A stretch of DNA of 64,000 nucleotides, taken from assembly GCA_020466095.1 (NCBI GenBank), contig CM035808.1, positions 75,494,110 to 75,558,109 of the forward strand. Direction: 5' to 3'. The DNA is from Chlorops oryzae (taxonomy: Eukaryota; Arthropoda; Insecta; Diptera; Chloropidae). A program made the position numbers and the translations under genes. Below, piece after piece: positions 1-10,324 of the stretch (the first letter of the stretch is position 1; each line of letters begins with the position of its first letter). Under the pieces are notes generated by a model. It was not told the DNA's origin and searched no databases. It was given only the letters and a program-made list of their open reading frames with translations.

Positions 1-469
1 TAAATTTACTTTTTTCATATTTTGAGCAATATCTTGGAAACGCTTCTGAAATCCATCAAACCAGTGACCTTTTTGGAATGAGGAAGACTTAAGCTAACAT
101 ACAATAACCATTAGAAAAAAATGTCGAAACGCTGTAGCATTGTGTAATTAAAACAAAAAAAATTTCTTAGTACCTTTTGGCTGGTGAAACAAACGAAATA
201 AACCTCTATTGACGGTTGACGACAACCGAAATACACCTCCGTTGGTTTCCCAATAAATTTAAAATTTGACTGTAGGCGTATGTGTGTGTATGTTTATTTC
301 TCTGGAAGTTTGACAAGTATACAAATTTACAACGGGGTTTCTGTTTCCGATTCACAATGACAATTGACGTGATGTCCTTAAACTAAAGTTGTCACTATCT
401 CTCTAACAATCGATGCAAGGTGGCGATGCAAACATCTTTAAATTAGTCGATATATGTTATATGCAACAC

Positions 470-1830
470 GTATTTCCATCTAAATTATATTGTGTTTGTT
501 TTGGTCGCAGCAACATTTCACACCACGTGAAGGTACATCCTTTGCTGGAGCAACAGAAATTATTATTCCCCGTTTCCACTGACTCCTCGAAAGATCTTCA
601 TCTCAAATCAAAACCACCTATCCATTTTGTACGTCGAGTAAGTGTCGGCAAATGTTCTCTTACCCATGGCCGCTAGAAAGTATTTTTTAACTGCTGACTA
701 ATTCAATACTGTTTACGCGGACAAGTCATTTCATCGCCAAGCGTTTGCGTCGAGTTTCTGCTCCTAAGAAGAAAATGGTTCGGCGTCAATGGATCCAATT
801 CAGGTCCCGCTTCTGGCAGGTGTGTCCTGTGGTACCTCTTCCTTAAGAGTTTACGCCAATACACGCTTCACCGATCGAATCAACCGCTCCCAACATGCTT
901 AACTGCTAGGATTACCCGGACAATTATATTCCCATTTAATTCCCTTGGAGCACATTTTATTTTGCAGATATTCCATGTCAATAAGATCACTCTATTGTCG
1001 TTATTCACCATCGGTCCCGACGAAACAGGTACCCATAACAGACCTGAACTTAACAGGAATTCCTCGGCGGTTGACGAAATTCCGTATACACAAAATACAT
1101 GTATCGGTGGACAGGTTGACGGCCAACTCAATTTGTATAGCTCTGTTTGTCATACATATAGGCAAAGCGGCCCATATTTTTTCTTGTTTACGTCCCAATG
1201 CCACTTACATTGGTCCGAAATAATCCAACCCAGTAAAGGTAAAGGGTCTTAAGTAAGGACTAACTCTGTCGGAAGGCAACTGACCCATAATTGTTGGCTT
1301 GGGCACCGCTCGATCATTTTTCCATTTTTGACATTTGTTTTTTGCATGCTTAACTGCGACGCGTTGTTGAGGGATCCAGTGTCTTCGTCTTATTTCGTTA
1401 ACAATTAGTTCTTCATTTTGGTGGTGCAACCTTAAATGAAACCACGAGTTTGGTGGAGGCGCGGCATTTTGGAAAACTAACGGGATGACGTGCAGTCTCG
1501 GGCAAGCAAATAGCATAATCGTGTCTTTCAAAAACACAAAGCAGACCGTCACCATTTAAGCGCGGCATCAGAGTTATACGTCGCTATCCCCCGCCACCAT
1601 GCCATCGGCACGCAGCTGATAAATTTCCTGGCCGTAAACTTCACGTAGCACCATTTGAAATTAGGCCACCTCCGCCGTTTGTAGGTCTTCAGTTGTAAGG
1701 GGACGTCCCCCTGACAGGCGTCCATTTTTTTTTTTGATGAATGACGTAAGCCGGCCTCATAACCCAAGCGAGGATTCTCTCGAGCCGAAGAAAGCGTGAA
1801 CATGCACCAAATTCTATAATATGCTTGACG
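470..1830 (-). pseudogene. BEL-A integrase and C-terminal domain remnant
   Basis: Read leftwards, this holds the 3' end of a BEL/Pao pol gene: the integrase zinc-binding part and the 'LPSDRV.P..PF.FTGLDYFGP' core (about 1205-1555), the next catalytic block (1001-1204, 'AVNLSTDTCILCIRNFVNRRG'), and a post-catalytic stretch with 'PLTPNHFLL' (about 750-800). After that comes a basic DUF5641-like tail (about 470-690). The frame is broken several times, and the stretch that normally links the catalytic core to 'PLTPNHFLL' is missing. The normally invariant SDNG block reads SVMG here, so the second catalytic aspartate is lost. A minus-strand TGTTAGAG at 408 may start the element's own 3' LTR; this is tentative. 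The element is the target into which the LTR array at 2635 inserted. It is certainly inactive. Confidence 0.82.
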
Positions 1831-1837
1831 GGTGTTA

Positions 1838-2630
1838 TTATGCAGTAACGTCGTTTTTCTTCTCCGCCTCTTTGGGGACACCGATCATGCTATGCATCGC
1901 CCACTTACTATCATCACTTCTCAGAAATGCTGGTCCCCTTACCCGCTCGTTTTCCACGTCATACTCTTTTGGGCATTTGGTCTGTATTGCGGCGTCCATG
2001 TGTTGAATTAAATTTCCAACCAGCGCCAACCTTCTTCGTTTGTCGTCTCTAAAATTTCGCTGATATGATGTGCAACGAATGTTTTATACTGTCGGTGATC
2101 GGATTTAATCCAGTAATCCAGCAATAATATTCGCGCTTCTGAGGCGTGTGCCTAAGACCGTAGCTTTCAGTTCCAATTGGGGCACCGAAAGCATTTTGAG
2201 CGGAGCGTATTTGGTCTTGCCCGTTATAAAACGAACCTTAAAGCTATCCCTTGTTACGATTCGCCAGTATGCCACCACTGGACATGCTGTTACACGGGCA
2301 TCAGAATATATGTTCCACGATAGAACTCGACCGACAAAGTTTTGACGAATAACAATGTTCAAGCTGGAATCGCCTCACTATCTGCAACTGCGCCACCCAC
2401 TCAGTAAACCTGTTGAAAATTCAATATGGTATTTCCTCGTCCCAGTGGGTTTCAGTCCGCCACAACTCTTGAAGCATCACCTTCCCATAGATCATAAGAT
2501 TCGCGAGCATGCCAACCGGGTCAACCACTGACATCACCAAGCTGAGAAATTGTCTCTTAGTTGAACGTTTTCTTTCAGCGTCAATATTTGGATCCACTCA
2601 AAGCGAATTCATTTGAAAAATAAATTCGTC
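1838..2630 (-). pseudogene. BEL-A RNase H and linker remnant
   Basis: Minus-strand BEL/Pao coding region. The part next to the LTR array (about 2363-2630) reads as the conserved segment between RT and RNase H of this family. The RNase H block (2105-2362) has 'AYWRIVTRDSFKVRFITGKTK' and 'PLKMLSVPQLELKA', and the RNase H-integrase linker (1838-2029) has 'GPAFLRSDDSKW'. The missing upstream half of the protein (protease and RT) lies 28 kb away on the same strand at 30604-34241, with the array between the two halves. Several stops and frame changes make it a pseudogene. Confidence 0.85.
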
Positions 2631-2634
2631 CGCC
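2631..2634. repeat. Left target-site duplication (CGCC) of the LTR array
   Basis: CGCC lies directly before the TG of the first LTR. The same four bases follow the terminal CAACA of the last LTR fragment at 30600-30603, and BEL-A coding sequence resumes on both sides. A 4-bp duplication fits Ty3/gypsy-type integration. BEL/Pao elements usually make 5 bp. The same CGCC stands before the duplicated LTR at 46218. Confidence 0.8.
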
Positions 2635-3395
2635 TGTTTTGAGTTTCTCCCAAACTCACATGTGGTCACCTAAAACGGAAAACAAAAGGCAGTGACCTGC
2701 ATTCATGAATTTCTACTTCAAGGTGATTCCATGCTACTGAAAAGCAGCGGCTAGCGAAAACCGCTGACAGAGACAGTTTGGCTACTACAACAACAACACC
2801 AGCACGAGCATAAGCATATGCACAACCCAATCGCTGGTAATTACAAGAGCATTAAGCACAAACACGCTGCATGCATTTGCAGGGCGACAGCTAGCAACAA
2901 CAATACAGGCACCGTATATGCACGATTGTCTAATCTCAGCACTGGCACAGCGAATGCACAATTGCAATCCGATCGCTGGCAACAACAATAACAACTACAA
3001 AAGAAGCAATAGGAACCTCGGAATAGCTTCATGTAGCAACAACAACAATATGGCAATGTTGGTACAATTGCGGGTGAAGGTCGTGGTCAAGCTTATGTAA
3101 TGTGTTCGGGAAGAATCCACAACGATCGCGGACAGTGGGAATCTCCAATATTGCAAGATCAGCAATATTGACCTATATAAAAGAAGCTTCGACAACTGGA
3201 AGAGGACTTCTTCTGTGAGCGTACTAACCCACGGGCCACGACGTCGGAAGCATAGGGCAGTTTCAAGTTAGGATATAGTAATTCTGTTTAGACCTAAGGA
3301 TTCAAAAAATTAAATGAAAGGATTAAACCTTAGGTACAATCTTTTATTTAAAAGGAAATATAGGGACTATTATACGCTCGACACTGTCTGAGCGC
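2635..3395 (+). mobile_element. LTR-1, 5'-most LTR of the array, 3' truncated
   Basis: It aligns with the 853-bp LTRs further on but breaks off near 3395, where it jumps into the middle of the nested minus-strand gene. The junction has short shared bases (AGCGC). The deletion removed the end of the LTR, the primer site, the leader and most of that gene. Its first bases (TGTTTTGAGTTT) differ from the other LTRs (TGTTGTGAGTCT). The only other LTR with these changes is LTR-7 at 46218, which confirms that the two are duplicates of one original 5' LTR. Confidence 0.88.
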
Positions 3396-3596
3396 CGATC
3401 TCGGATCCGGGGTGAAAGCGCAGGCCAACCGTTGTAATCGTTCAAGACGGCCACCACCGTAAGAATTCCATCCCAAATCTAAAAATAAAAAATTAGAAGA
3501 AAAAAAAAATCAAACTTATTAATGAATAGTGATCAGGAATCAATGATAGAACACAAAGTTACTTACAAAAGTGAGTCCGATAAGCGCGGAGAACAT
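3396..3596 (-). pseudogene. Remnant of the nested minus-strand gene, unit 1
   Basis: Exon 1 (3567-3596), the 87-nt intron and the first about 84 nt of exon 2 (up to 3479) survive. The rest of exon 2 fell in the deletion that fuses LTR-1 to this unit. The splice donor (GTAAGTAA on the minus strand) and the pyrimidine-rich acceptor are intact. The complete copies are at 9447-10157, 15457-16167, 23511-24221 and 47838-48548. Confidence 0.7.
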
Positions 3597-3763
3597 GTTT
3601 TCCAAATTCGATGACTTATTGTGTATGAGACATAAGCACTCCAAACAAAGTTTATATAGCATAAAAACACCTACTCAGCAAAAGATTTTTGTACCATCAA
3701 CTATTTTGACCCTGAGACCGGAAATGTATCTAAAGTCTTCTCTTTTTTTCCTTCGTGTTTCAG

Positions 3764-5203
3764 GTTCTCACCCTTTTGTTAACACTTATCGTGGTGGCCA
3801 CGGGAGATTTACTATCCACTCCAATTACCGACCAAAAGGGTTTTATCGAAATTCATTTACGTTACACAAACATTGTTTCGGATGCATATACCGTCTTACA
3901 TATCATTCATCCACAAGAAATCGCAAGTATAGTAAATTCCGCGGAAAATTTTATTAAAGAAACGGAAATACACAATAAAATTTGGCAAAACTATCAAAAT
4001 CAAGCTAAAGTATATCATACCGTTCGAGCAGAAGCGCACAAAAAGGGGAATGATAAATGCCGTAGGCACAGCTACGAAATGGTTGTTCCGAATTATGGAT
4101 GACCAAGATAGAGAGGAACTAGAAAGTCACCTCAAAACAGTGGTAGAGAATAGTCATAACGCAATCAGAGGACTAAATGAACAGATAACAATAAATAACC
4201 ATTTCAATGAGACCCTAGGGATTATATAGAAGGCAATAGACCAGGATAGAGAATATTGGAATAAAATAGACAGAAAAAATATTATAATGTCAAAGCAGTT
4301 AATGTTCAACGAGCAAATGTATAAACTTAAAATTATTGAAAATAAAATAAACCTTATACAAGATAAAATGGACTTATGTATCCGAGCATCCTAACCACAG
4401 ACGAAATAGAGAAATTCGAAATTGATTTTTTCAAATTAAAATTCATGCGTGTCGGAATATTAGCGAACGCACACAATTCAATTATAATAGTGATTAAGGT
4501 TCCAAAAACTTTGAGCACAGCTGAAATCAGTTTAATCACACCAATCTCCAATCAAAAATGTTTCCAAATCATGGCCGAAGATGAAATATAAGCATCAATC
4601 AATGGCACAATTTTCTCATACCAAGAGAACGGAATTCTAAGAGAACTCAAACGTAGTCGACATTGTACTGTCCAAAACACTTGCAATTTCATTTTTAATA
4701 ACAAAACATTGGTTCAATATGTTGACGAAGGGACCTTAATAGTAAAAAATGGGAACAATTTAAAGATACATCAAACGTGCAATGCAGAAAAGCTCTCGGT
4801 AGATAATAACGCCCTTATTACCTTCTCCAATTGCAGTATAACCATAGGAAATGAAAAGTTCTTTAATATGAAGTCAATTATGGAGGAGAAATATTTTTGT
4901 GCAGAAAATTCGACATCAAATTTCAATAATACACCTATCATATTTGAAGATATAGTAGTAAACAGCTTTAAGAACAGATCATTAATAAAAGAACTTCAAT
5001 TCCACCAGAACATGTTATATGGTTTTAGCGGAACACTTCTTCTTTTAATTGTAGGAAGCATCATAGTATTCTTTATATTACTAAAAAGAAAATCCGTTAA
5101 AGTAGAAATAAAACAAGATATCATACCAGAAATAAAAAAGAAAGATAGCATAAGAACAATACATAAACGATACATAGAAAGATCAGACAACTCAGACGTT
5201 TAA
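3764..5203 (+). pseudogene. Env-like envelope glycoprotein remnant, unit 1
   Basis: Plus-strand env-like region of an errantivirus-type element. It begins at a 3' splice site (pyrimidine tract and CAG, 3761-3763). The frame opens with a hydrophobic secretion signal and a surface-type N-terminal part. It then changes frame near 4050-4080, at the place where family members have a basic cleavage site followed by a hydrophobic fusion segment. A stop follows in the second frame near 4229, then a 16-nt deletion near 4365 and a TAA near 4589. The last open stretch (4709-5203) ends with a membrane-spanning segment (about 5029-5085) and a basic tail. This unit has lost its leader, so it has neither start codon nor splice donor. 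It cannot make a functional protein. Confidence 0.8.
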
Positions 5204-5443
5204 AGCCTGAAACTTTTTGAACCACTCATCTCATTGGCTTTATGCAATTTGCAATTATTTTTCCATCCAAAAGCAAAACAAAAAACAAAAAAAAAAAACA
5301 AAAAAAACGCAAAACGTAATGTAAGAAGTCATACGACAAAAGACGGAAATTCAAAGAGGTGTCAAATATCCAAATGTGATTTTTCGAGCAAGCAGCAATA
5401 GGGGCTCAGTGTTTAATTTTTAGTCTTTTATCTTTCTTTCAGG
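5204..5443 (+). promoter_or_regulatory. A-rich spacer and second candidate 3' splice site
   Basis: Between env and the Ulp1-like frame lies an A/C-only tract (about 5270-5310) and then a clear pyrimidine tract ending in CAG (about 5441-5443). The same arrangement occurs in units 2, 3, 4 and 7. It could give a second spliced mRNA for the protease frame. In unit 4 the phase relative to the env start codon is off by one base, so any such use is inference. Confidence 0.45.
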
Positions 5444-5500
5444 AAAAAGATCAAGCGGAGAGCAGCGAAAAATCAGCAAGTTGGTATATGCACATCTAAC

Positions 5501-6318
5501 ATGTCACATATGTGTTCGTATAGAATGGGAAAAAGAATTTAATTTTTAAAACATGAAGAATATGAAGAACTTATTAAAGGTAAATGGTTAACAGATATTC
5601 ATGTCAACGTTTTCCTAAACTGGATTCTAAGATATCAAATACTTGAAAAAAGAATCCATATATTTGACTCATTCGCGTACAAAGAACTTAGAATAGCTAG
5701 AAAAGCAAATAATAAGCAGATATGAGAATTACGAATTCATACGAAAATAAAAAGGGTTGCCATGAAGGCATATGAACACTTCATTTTCCCAATTTGTCAG
5801 AGCAATCACTGGATGCTCGTTATAATAGTAGAGGCAATATATTTGTATTAGACTCCCTGCGACCAAACGATATAGAGGAAATAGGAAAGACAATAAATTT
5901 TTTTTAAATTAAAGTAAGATCCATAATTTTTGGCAATTTCAAAGGCGATTTTAAACTATCTTACCCAAATTGTCCGCAACAAGAGAATCAAGTGGACTGT
6001 GGGATTTATATTTTGAAATTCGCCAATGAATTCTGTGCGACTATAAAAAAAGAAAAACCGTTCAATCCAATAAATTTTGATATGGAAAATGGATCGCTTC
6101 AAATAGGTAGAGCGTATCTTGGGGCATTGTTAAAAAAATGGGAATGCGAACAAAATTCCATAACAAAATTTGAAAGAGAAACCCTGTTGGGAATATTGAA
6201 TAAAATGAAGAAGAATAAAACTACAAAGAAAACGAAAAAAGAAAAACAAGTAAAATTAAATGGGAAGATTTTTTACTTATTAATAACTAGACAAAATAAG
6301 TTTGAAATAAAATGTTTA
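5501..6318 (+). pseudogene. Ulp1-like cysteine protease pseudogene, unit 1
   Basis: Broken reading frame of the C48 (Ulp1/SENP, SUMO-protease-like) fold. In order come the 'FLNWI' and 'IHIFDSF' segments, the catalytic His in 'SNHWMLV', a 'VLDSL' Asp, the Gln in 'CPQQEN' and the catalytic Cys in 'VDCGIYILKFANEF' (from about 5992). Lesions are a TAA soon after the first ATG (about 5539), a TGA after 'NKQ', a one-base frame change after 'HWMLVII', and a TAA in a T-run before 'KVRSI'. The C-terminal basic tail runs to 6318, where a MITE has inserted at the last codon. Unit 4 keeps the least damaged N-terminal part. Confidence 0.72.
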
Positions 6319-6899
6319 AGGCTGGTCTCCAGTTCGGTAAGGAATGTCAGCAGAAATTTTCTATTTTTTTCTCCAAGGAAAAAAGGTAGTACTACAGAAC
6401 TTTTTAGTGCAACAGAGGCAATCTGTCATATGTCACATGTGCCAAAAAAGTGAAACGAAACACAGAAATTAAAAAGGCGCGATTATAAACGTTCAGAATA
6501 AAAAGCGCGCAAATTCTTCTACTCTCTTTAACAAGCGATATTAATTCGCGTTTATCCTCGTTTGAGAAATTTATTAAGCGTTTTTGGTTTTTTTGGGGGT
6601 TTTTCTCCATGTTTTTTGAAAAAACCCGAAAAATGGAGGCACTATTTCTATACAATCACAACTGACCTACCTCACTTGTCAAAATTTCTCCAAGAAACAA
6701 TTCATTTGCAATTATTTCTGCTGATAGCCTGGGTTACCGTGCACATTTTATGTCAAAAAAATGTATTAAAATATGTACTACTTTTTTGCCGAATTGGGGA
6801 CTGCATGCAGAAAATTTCTTGAAGAAATATTTCTTAAGCATTTCTTTGGCTTTTTTTTATATGGAGTTTTTCATTCCTTGGGGAACTGGAGACCAGCCT
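6319..6899. mobile_element. PIF/Harbinger-type MITE (581 bp)
   Basis: Terminal inverted repeats AGGCTGGTCTCCAGTTC and GAACTGGAGACCAGCCT flank a non-coding interior. The 3-bp duplication TTA (6316-6318 and 6900-6902) matches the single TTA at this place in the other units. TTA duplications and such ends are typical of PIF/Harbinger. The frames inside it are chance. It is absent from all other units, so it is later than their amplification. Confidence 0.8.
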
Positions 6900-6902
6900 T
6901 TA

Positions 6903-7808
6903 TGAAGAAAATATAATCTAAAATATAACATAAATATAAATTTATATGTCTAAATCCAGTTTTTCAATTAATTAAAACTTTATGCAATAAACAAAACAAA
7001 AAAACAACAAAAAACAGCAATAAAAAAAACAACAAAAAACAACAAAAATTTATATAAAATGTGTACCTTAACTATATAAATGTTCAAATTTTATGTGGAG
7101 AAAAATTTATCTTATCTTAGTTTTTCATTAAATTATATCAATTAAGAAGAAAAAAAGAGAAAGATTTTATAGAAGAAAGAAATTATAAAAAAAGTAAATT
7201 TGCAACCTTCCTCAAAGAGGGAGAAGGGATCGATTACAACACAAATTTTATTAAAAACCTATTAAATCCCGATCAAAATAAAATGTTAATATTAACAAAG
7301 ATGTAGGACGCAAAACAAAATTGTAAAAGAGAAAATTTGTTAACATTTACATTAACGTCTAAATTACGCAATAAGTTAGCAATAAGTCATCACTTAGAAC
7401 TTCAGCCCTCAACTGTCAACCGAAGATGATGTTTTACCCCAAACTGCAGATGGCCAGACCAATTCAAAATAAAACAGCAACAAATTACAGCTTTGTAATA
7501 ATGTAATACAGTCTAGTGGTAAGCAGATGCACGTCACTATGCACCAAGCCTTATTAAAACATGAAGTACGAACAGCGAGAATGTTTACCTCTACCAGCCA
7601 TCGCCAAGGTGAAATCAGACTTGCGACACAAATAGCTTTCTTCCGATCGCTATGTGCTCCAAACAACTTTCAACAGCAACATTAACATGAAAATCATCCA
7701 GTAAAATCTCAACCGCCACAATTTAATCAAACTGATGCATGACAAGAAGCATTCTGTTCGGAGTTTTCTAACGTCGCCTTGTGGCAACTTTCTTCAAAGG
7801 GGGAGGGA
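6903..7808 (+). other. Unit 1 3' region: A-rich DNA, degraded frame and polypurine tract
   Basis: No intact gene. First come A/C-rich runs (about 6985-7050). From about 7396 a plus-strand frame of roughly 130 codons, with three in-frame stops, runs to the LTR edge. It includes 'HEVRTARMFTSTSHRQGE' and may be the end of a lost coding region. The purine tract AAAGGGGGAGGGA (7796-7808) stands directly before the next LTR and fits a plus-strand primer site. Confidence 0.55.
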
Positions 7809-8661
7809 TGTTGTGAGTCTCTCCCAAACTCACATGTGGTCACCTTAAACGGAAAACAAAAGGCAGTGACCTGCATTCATGAATTTCTACTTCAAGGTCA
7901 TTCCATGCTACTGAAAAGCAGAGGCTAGCGAAAACCGCTGACAGAGACAGTTTGGCTACTACAACAACAACACTAGCACGAGCATAACATAAGCATATGC
8001 GCAACCCGATAGCTGGTAATTACAAGAGCATTAAGCACAAACACGGTGCATGCATTTGCAGGGCGACAGCTAGCAACAACAATACAGGCACCGTATATGC
8101 ACGATTGTCTAATCTCAGCACTGGCACAGCGAATGCACAATTGCAATCCGATCGCTGGCAACAACAATAACAACTACAAAAGAAGCAATAGGAACCTCGG
8201 AATAGCTTCATGTAGCAACAACAACAATATGGCAATGTTGGTACAATTGCGGGTGAAGGTCGTGGTCAAGCTTATGCAATGTGTTCGGGAAGAATCCACA
8301 ACGATCGCGGACAGTGGGAATCTCCAATATTGCAAGATCAGCAATATTTCCCTATATAAACGAAGCTTCGACAACTGGAAGAGGACTTCTTCTGTGAGCG
8401 TACTCACCCACGGGCCACAACGTCGGAAGCATAGGGCAGTTTCAAGTTAGGATATAGTAATTCTGTTTAGACCTAAGGATTCAAAACATTAAATGAAAGG
8501 ATTAAACCTTAGGTACAATCTTTTATTTAAAAGGAAATATAGGGACTATTATACGCTCGACACTATCTGAGAGCTCGGTTCCCTATATCTCAGCATTGGA
8601 ATGAAGGAACGTTTATACGCTCGACCCCGTCTGAGCGCTTCGCTTCCTTTAGATTCCAACA
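7809..8661 (+). mobile_element. LTR-2 (853 bp, full length)
   Basis: It starts TGTTG directly after the polypurine tract and ends CAACA 5 bp before the primer site, giving a 5-bp terminal inverted repeat. A TATA box (TATATAA, 8353-8359) lies about two thirds in, followed by a repeated motif with TATACGCTCGA and TCTGAGCG (about 8550-8640). It is rich in CAACAA runs, which open chance frames on both strands. Its variants (for example ACTATCTGAGAGCTCGG) are shared only with LTR-5. Confidence 0.93.
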
Positions 8662-9335
8662 TTTTTTGGCGCAGCCGGTATTCGACTGACTTTCAGTTGG
8701 ATGAGAACTCAGTTTCCTCAAAACTTTGAATAAAATTATATTGATCGCTATGCAGCTTGGCGCATTTTGCTAAGTTGGAATTGTGTCAATTTTAATAAGC
8801 GACTAGTTGCTACCACAGGGCAAAAAAGCTTATTATGCTGCATGCGAGATTGTAATTTTTGAGCGAAGATTATATTTTCAAGGAGATCTTGCCAATATAT
8901 CTGGGCAAAAAAGCTTACAAGAGATATTGAAGACATAATTTAATATTCAAAGTGTACCTACATGAACGGCTATAAACGAGTTTCGCCTGAAATTGGAATT
9001 GTGTCAATTTTAATAAGCGACTAGTTGCTACCAAAAACAGCCGACCAATTCATTAGCACAATTGTATGGTAAAACACAAGTCAATATTTTTTAACGCAAG
9101 TAAATATTTTTTTTTTTGAATCCTGGCGTCTGGGCAGAAGTATTGAAATAATATTTGTTTTACGAGAATCAACAGTAGCAGATACCAAGGACAAGAAATT
9201 TAAATCAACGATTATACCAAGCAATGTGGCGCAGAATAAATAAAATTAAAATGTTTTACAAAAGTTCCCAGGAAATCAACACATCAATCAACACATTCAA
9301 CATTCCAGAAGCAAAGAATAAATAAAACGAAAATG
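8662..9335 (+). promoter_or_regulatory. Primer-binding site and leader of unit 2, ending in ATG and a splice donor
   Basis: The primer site TGGCGCAGCCGGTATTCGA (8667-8685) resembles the tRNA-Ser-type sites of 17.6/297-like elements; that assignment is from memory. The leader has no long frame. It ends with ATG (9333-9335) directly followed by GTAAGTAA, a strong 5' splice site. The next good 3' splice site in this orientation is 10322-10324, at the start of the env frame. Confidence 0.75.
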
Positions 9336-9446
9336 GTAAGTAAACATTTTTATTCGATTTAATTGCTCGGAGTCCTGTCTGATAGAACAATCCTTATTAA
9401 TCAATTTTAGTGATATATTCATAAAGAAAAAGAAATTAAAACCAAA

Positions 9447-10157
9447 TCACGGAATCGGTCCCGAGCTCGGCGACACATCCTTCCGACCTGGTCCGCAGCG
9501 GAAGGGGGTTGGAGAATGTGGTATATGGGCGGCCGTGATCCAGGCTATTATACCAAGGGCCGTGTCGAAAACGTGATAAGTCGTCCATCCGAGGGGCCAG
9601 AACGCCTCGAACGCCATAAGATTAGCATTCATCCGAAAGGACTGGTTGTAATCGCAATATGCCGCATACCCCGCCAAGTCGTGTAGCCTATGGGCATGCC
9701 GAGAATCGCAGATTAACCGCCTGCGCCTCTGGTAGTCCACCCTCAGGCATATTTCCATCACACTGGCCAGAGTCAGATGAAGTCCTGCACGGACCCCTGG
9801 GAATGTGTAATAGGCGCCTAGGTGCCATTCCAGGCAGTCATCTGTGCGGGGATTGTCCAAAAGGTGGTATTCTCGGCACATGATCGCCCATCGGCGGCAC
9901 CTACCACCAAACGCCATACAAGGGGGACAAAAGGAGTGGCACCTCCGCCAACAGCGCCGATTTCGGATCCGGGGTGAAAGCGCAGGCCAACCGTAGTAAT
10001 CGTTCAAGACGGCCACCACCGTAAGAATTCCATCCCAAATCTAAAAATAAAAAATTAGAAGAAAAAAAAAACATATTTATTAATGAATAGTGATCAGGAA
10101 TCAATGATAGAATATAAAGTTACTTACAAAAGTGAGTCCGATAAGCGCGGAGAACAT
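9447..10157 (-). CDS. Nested two-exon gene on the opposite strand, unit 2 (unknown function)
   Basis: Read leftwards: a TATA box (TATATAA, 10213-10219), ATG at 10155-10157 in a good fly context (AAAAC before ATG), exon 1 of 10 codons (10128-10157), a GTAAGTA donor, an 87-nt intron (10041-10127) with a long pyrimidine tract and TAG acceptor, and exon 2 (9447-10040). Both exons join in phase 0 to give 207 codons and then TGA. AATAAA lies about 90 nt after the stop. The N-terminus is hydrophobic, like a signal or membrane anchor. A Cys/Arg-rich part follows ('RRCWRRCHSFCPPC'), then two more hydrophobic stretches. The GC-rich frame contrasts with its AT-rich surroundings. I do not recognise the protein. 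The intact intron in a retroelement fits capture in antisense orientation, where element RNA splicing cannot remove it. Confidence 0.68.
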
Positions 10158-10324
10158 GTTTTCCAAATTCGATGACTTATTGTGTATGAGACATAAGCAC
10201 TCCAAACAAAGTTTATATAGCATAAAAACACCTACTCAGCAAAAGATTTTTGTACCATCAACTATTTTGACCCTGAGACCGGAAATGTATCTAAAGTCTT
10301 CTCTTTTTTTCCTTCGTGTTTCAG

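Larger units (their letters stand above)
1..3395. repeat. Copy A of a large duplication (partner about 43509-46975)
   Basis: This stretch matches 43509-46975 almost base for base. The offset is 43508 at the left and 43583-43584 from position 413 on, because copy B has about 76 extra bases near 43890. Both copies contain the same BEL-A 3' half and the same junction with a plus-strand LTR. Copy A continues beyond the left edge of the window, so its full length is unknown. The first 150 bases are the right end of a foldback repeat seen whole near 42860-43654. Confidence 0.9.

Noticed and set aside
7409..7666. 85-codon minus-strand frame open in five units
   Set aside because: It starts at TTG with a stop just upstream, has no ATG and no family feature, and the plus strand of the same region looks more coding-like. 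Kept only as a curiosity.
8046..8450. 134-codon frame inside LTR-2 (also in LTR-3, LTR-4, LTR-5 and LTR-7)
   Set aside because: It is carried by CAACAA low-complexity sequence and runs across the TATA box. Its conservation only reflects LTR identity.
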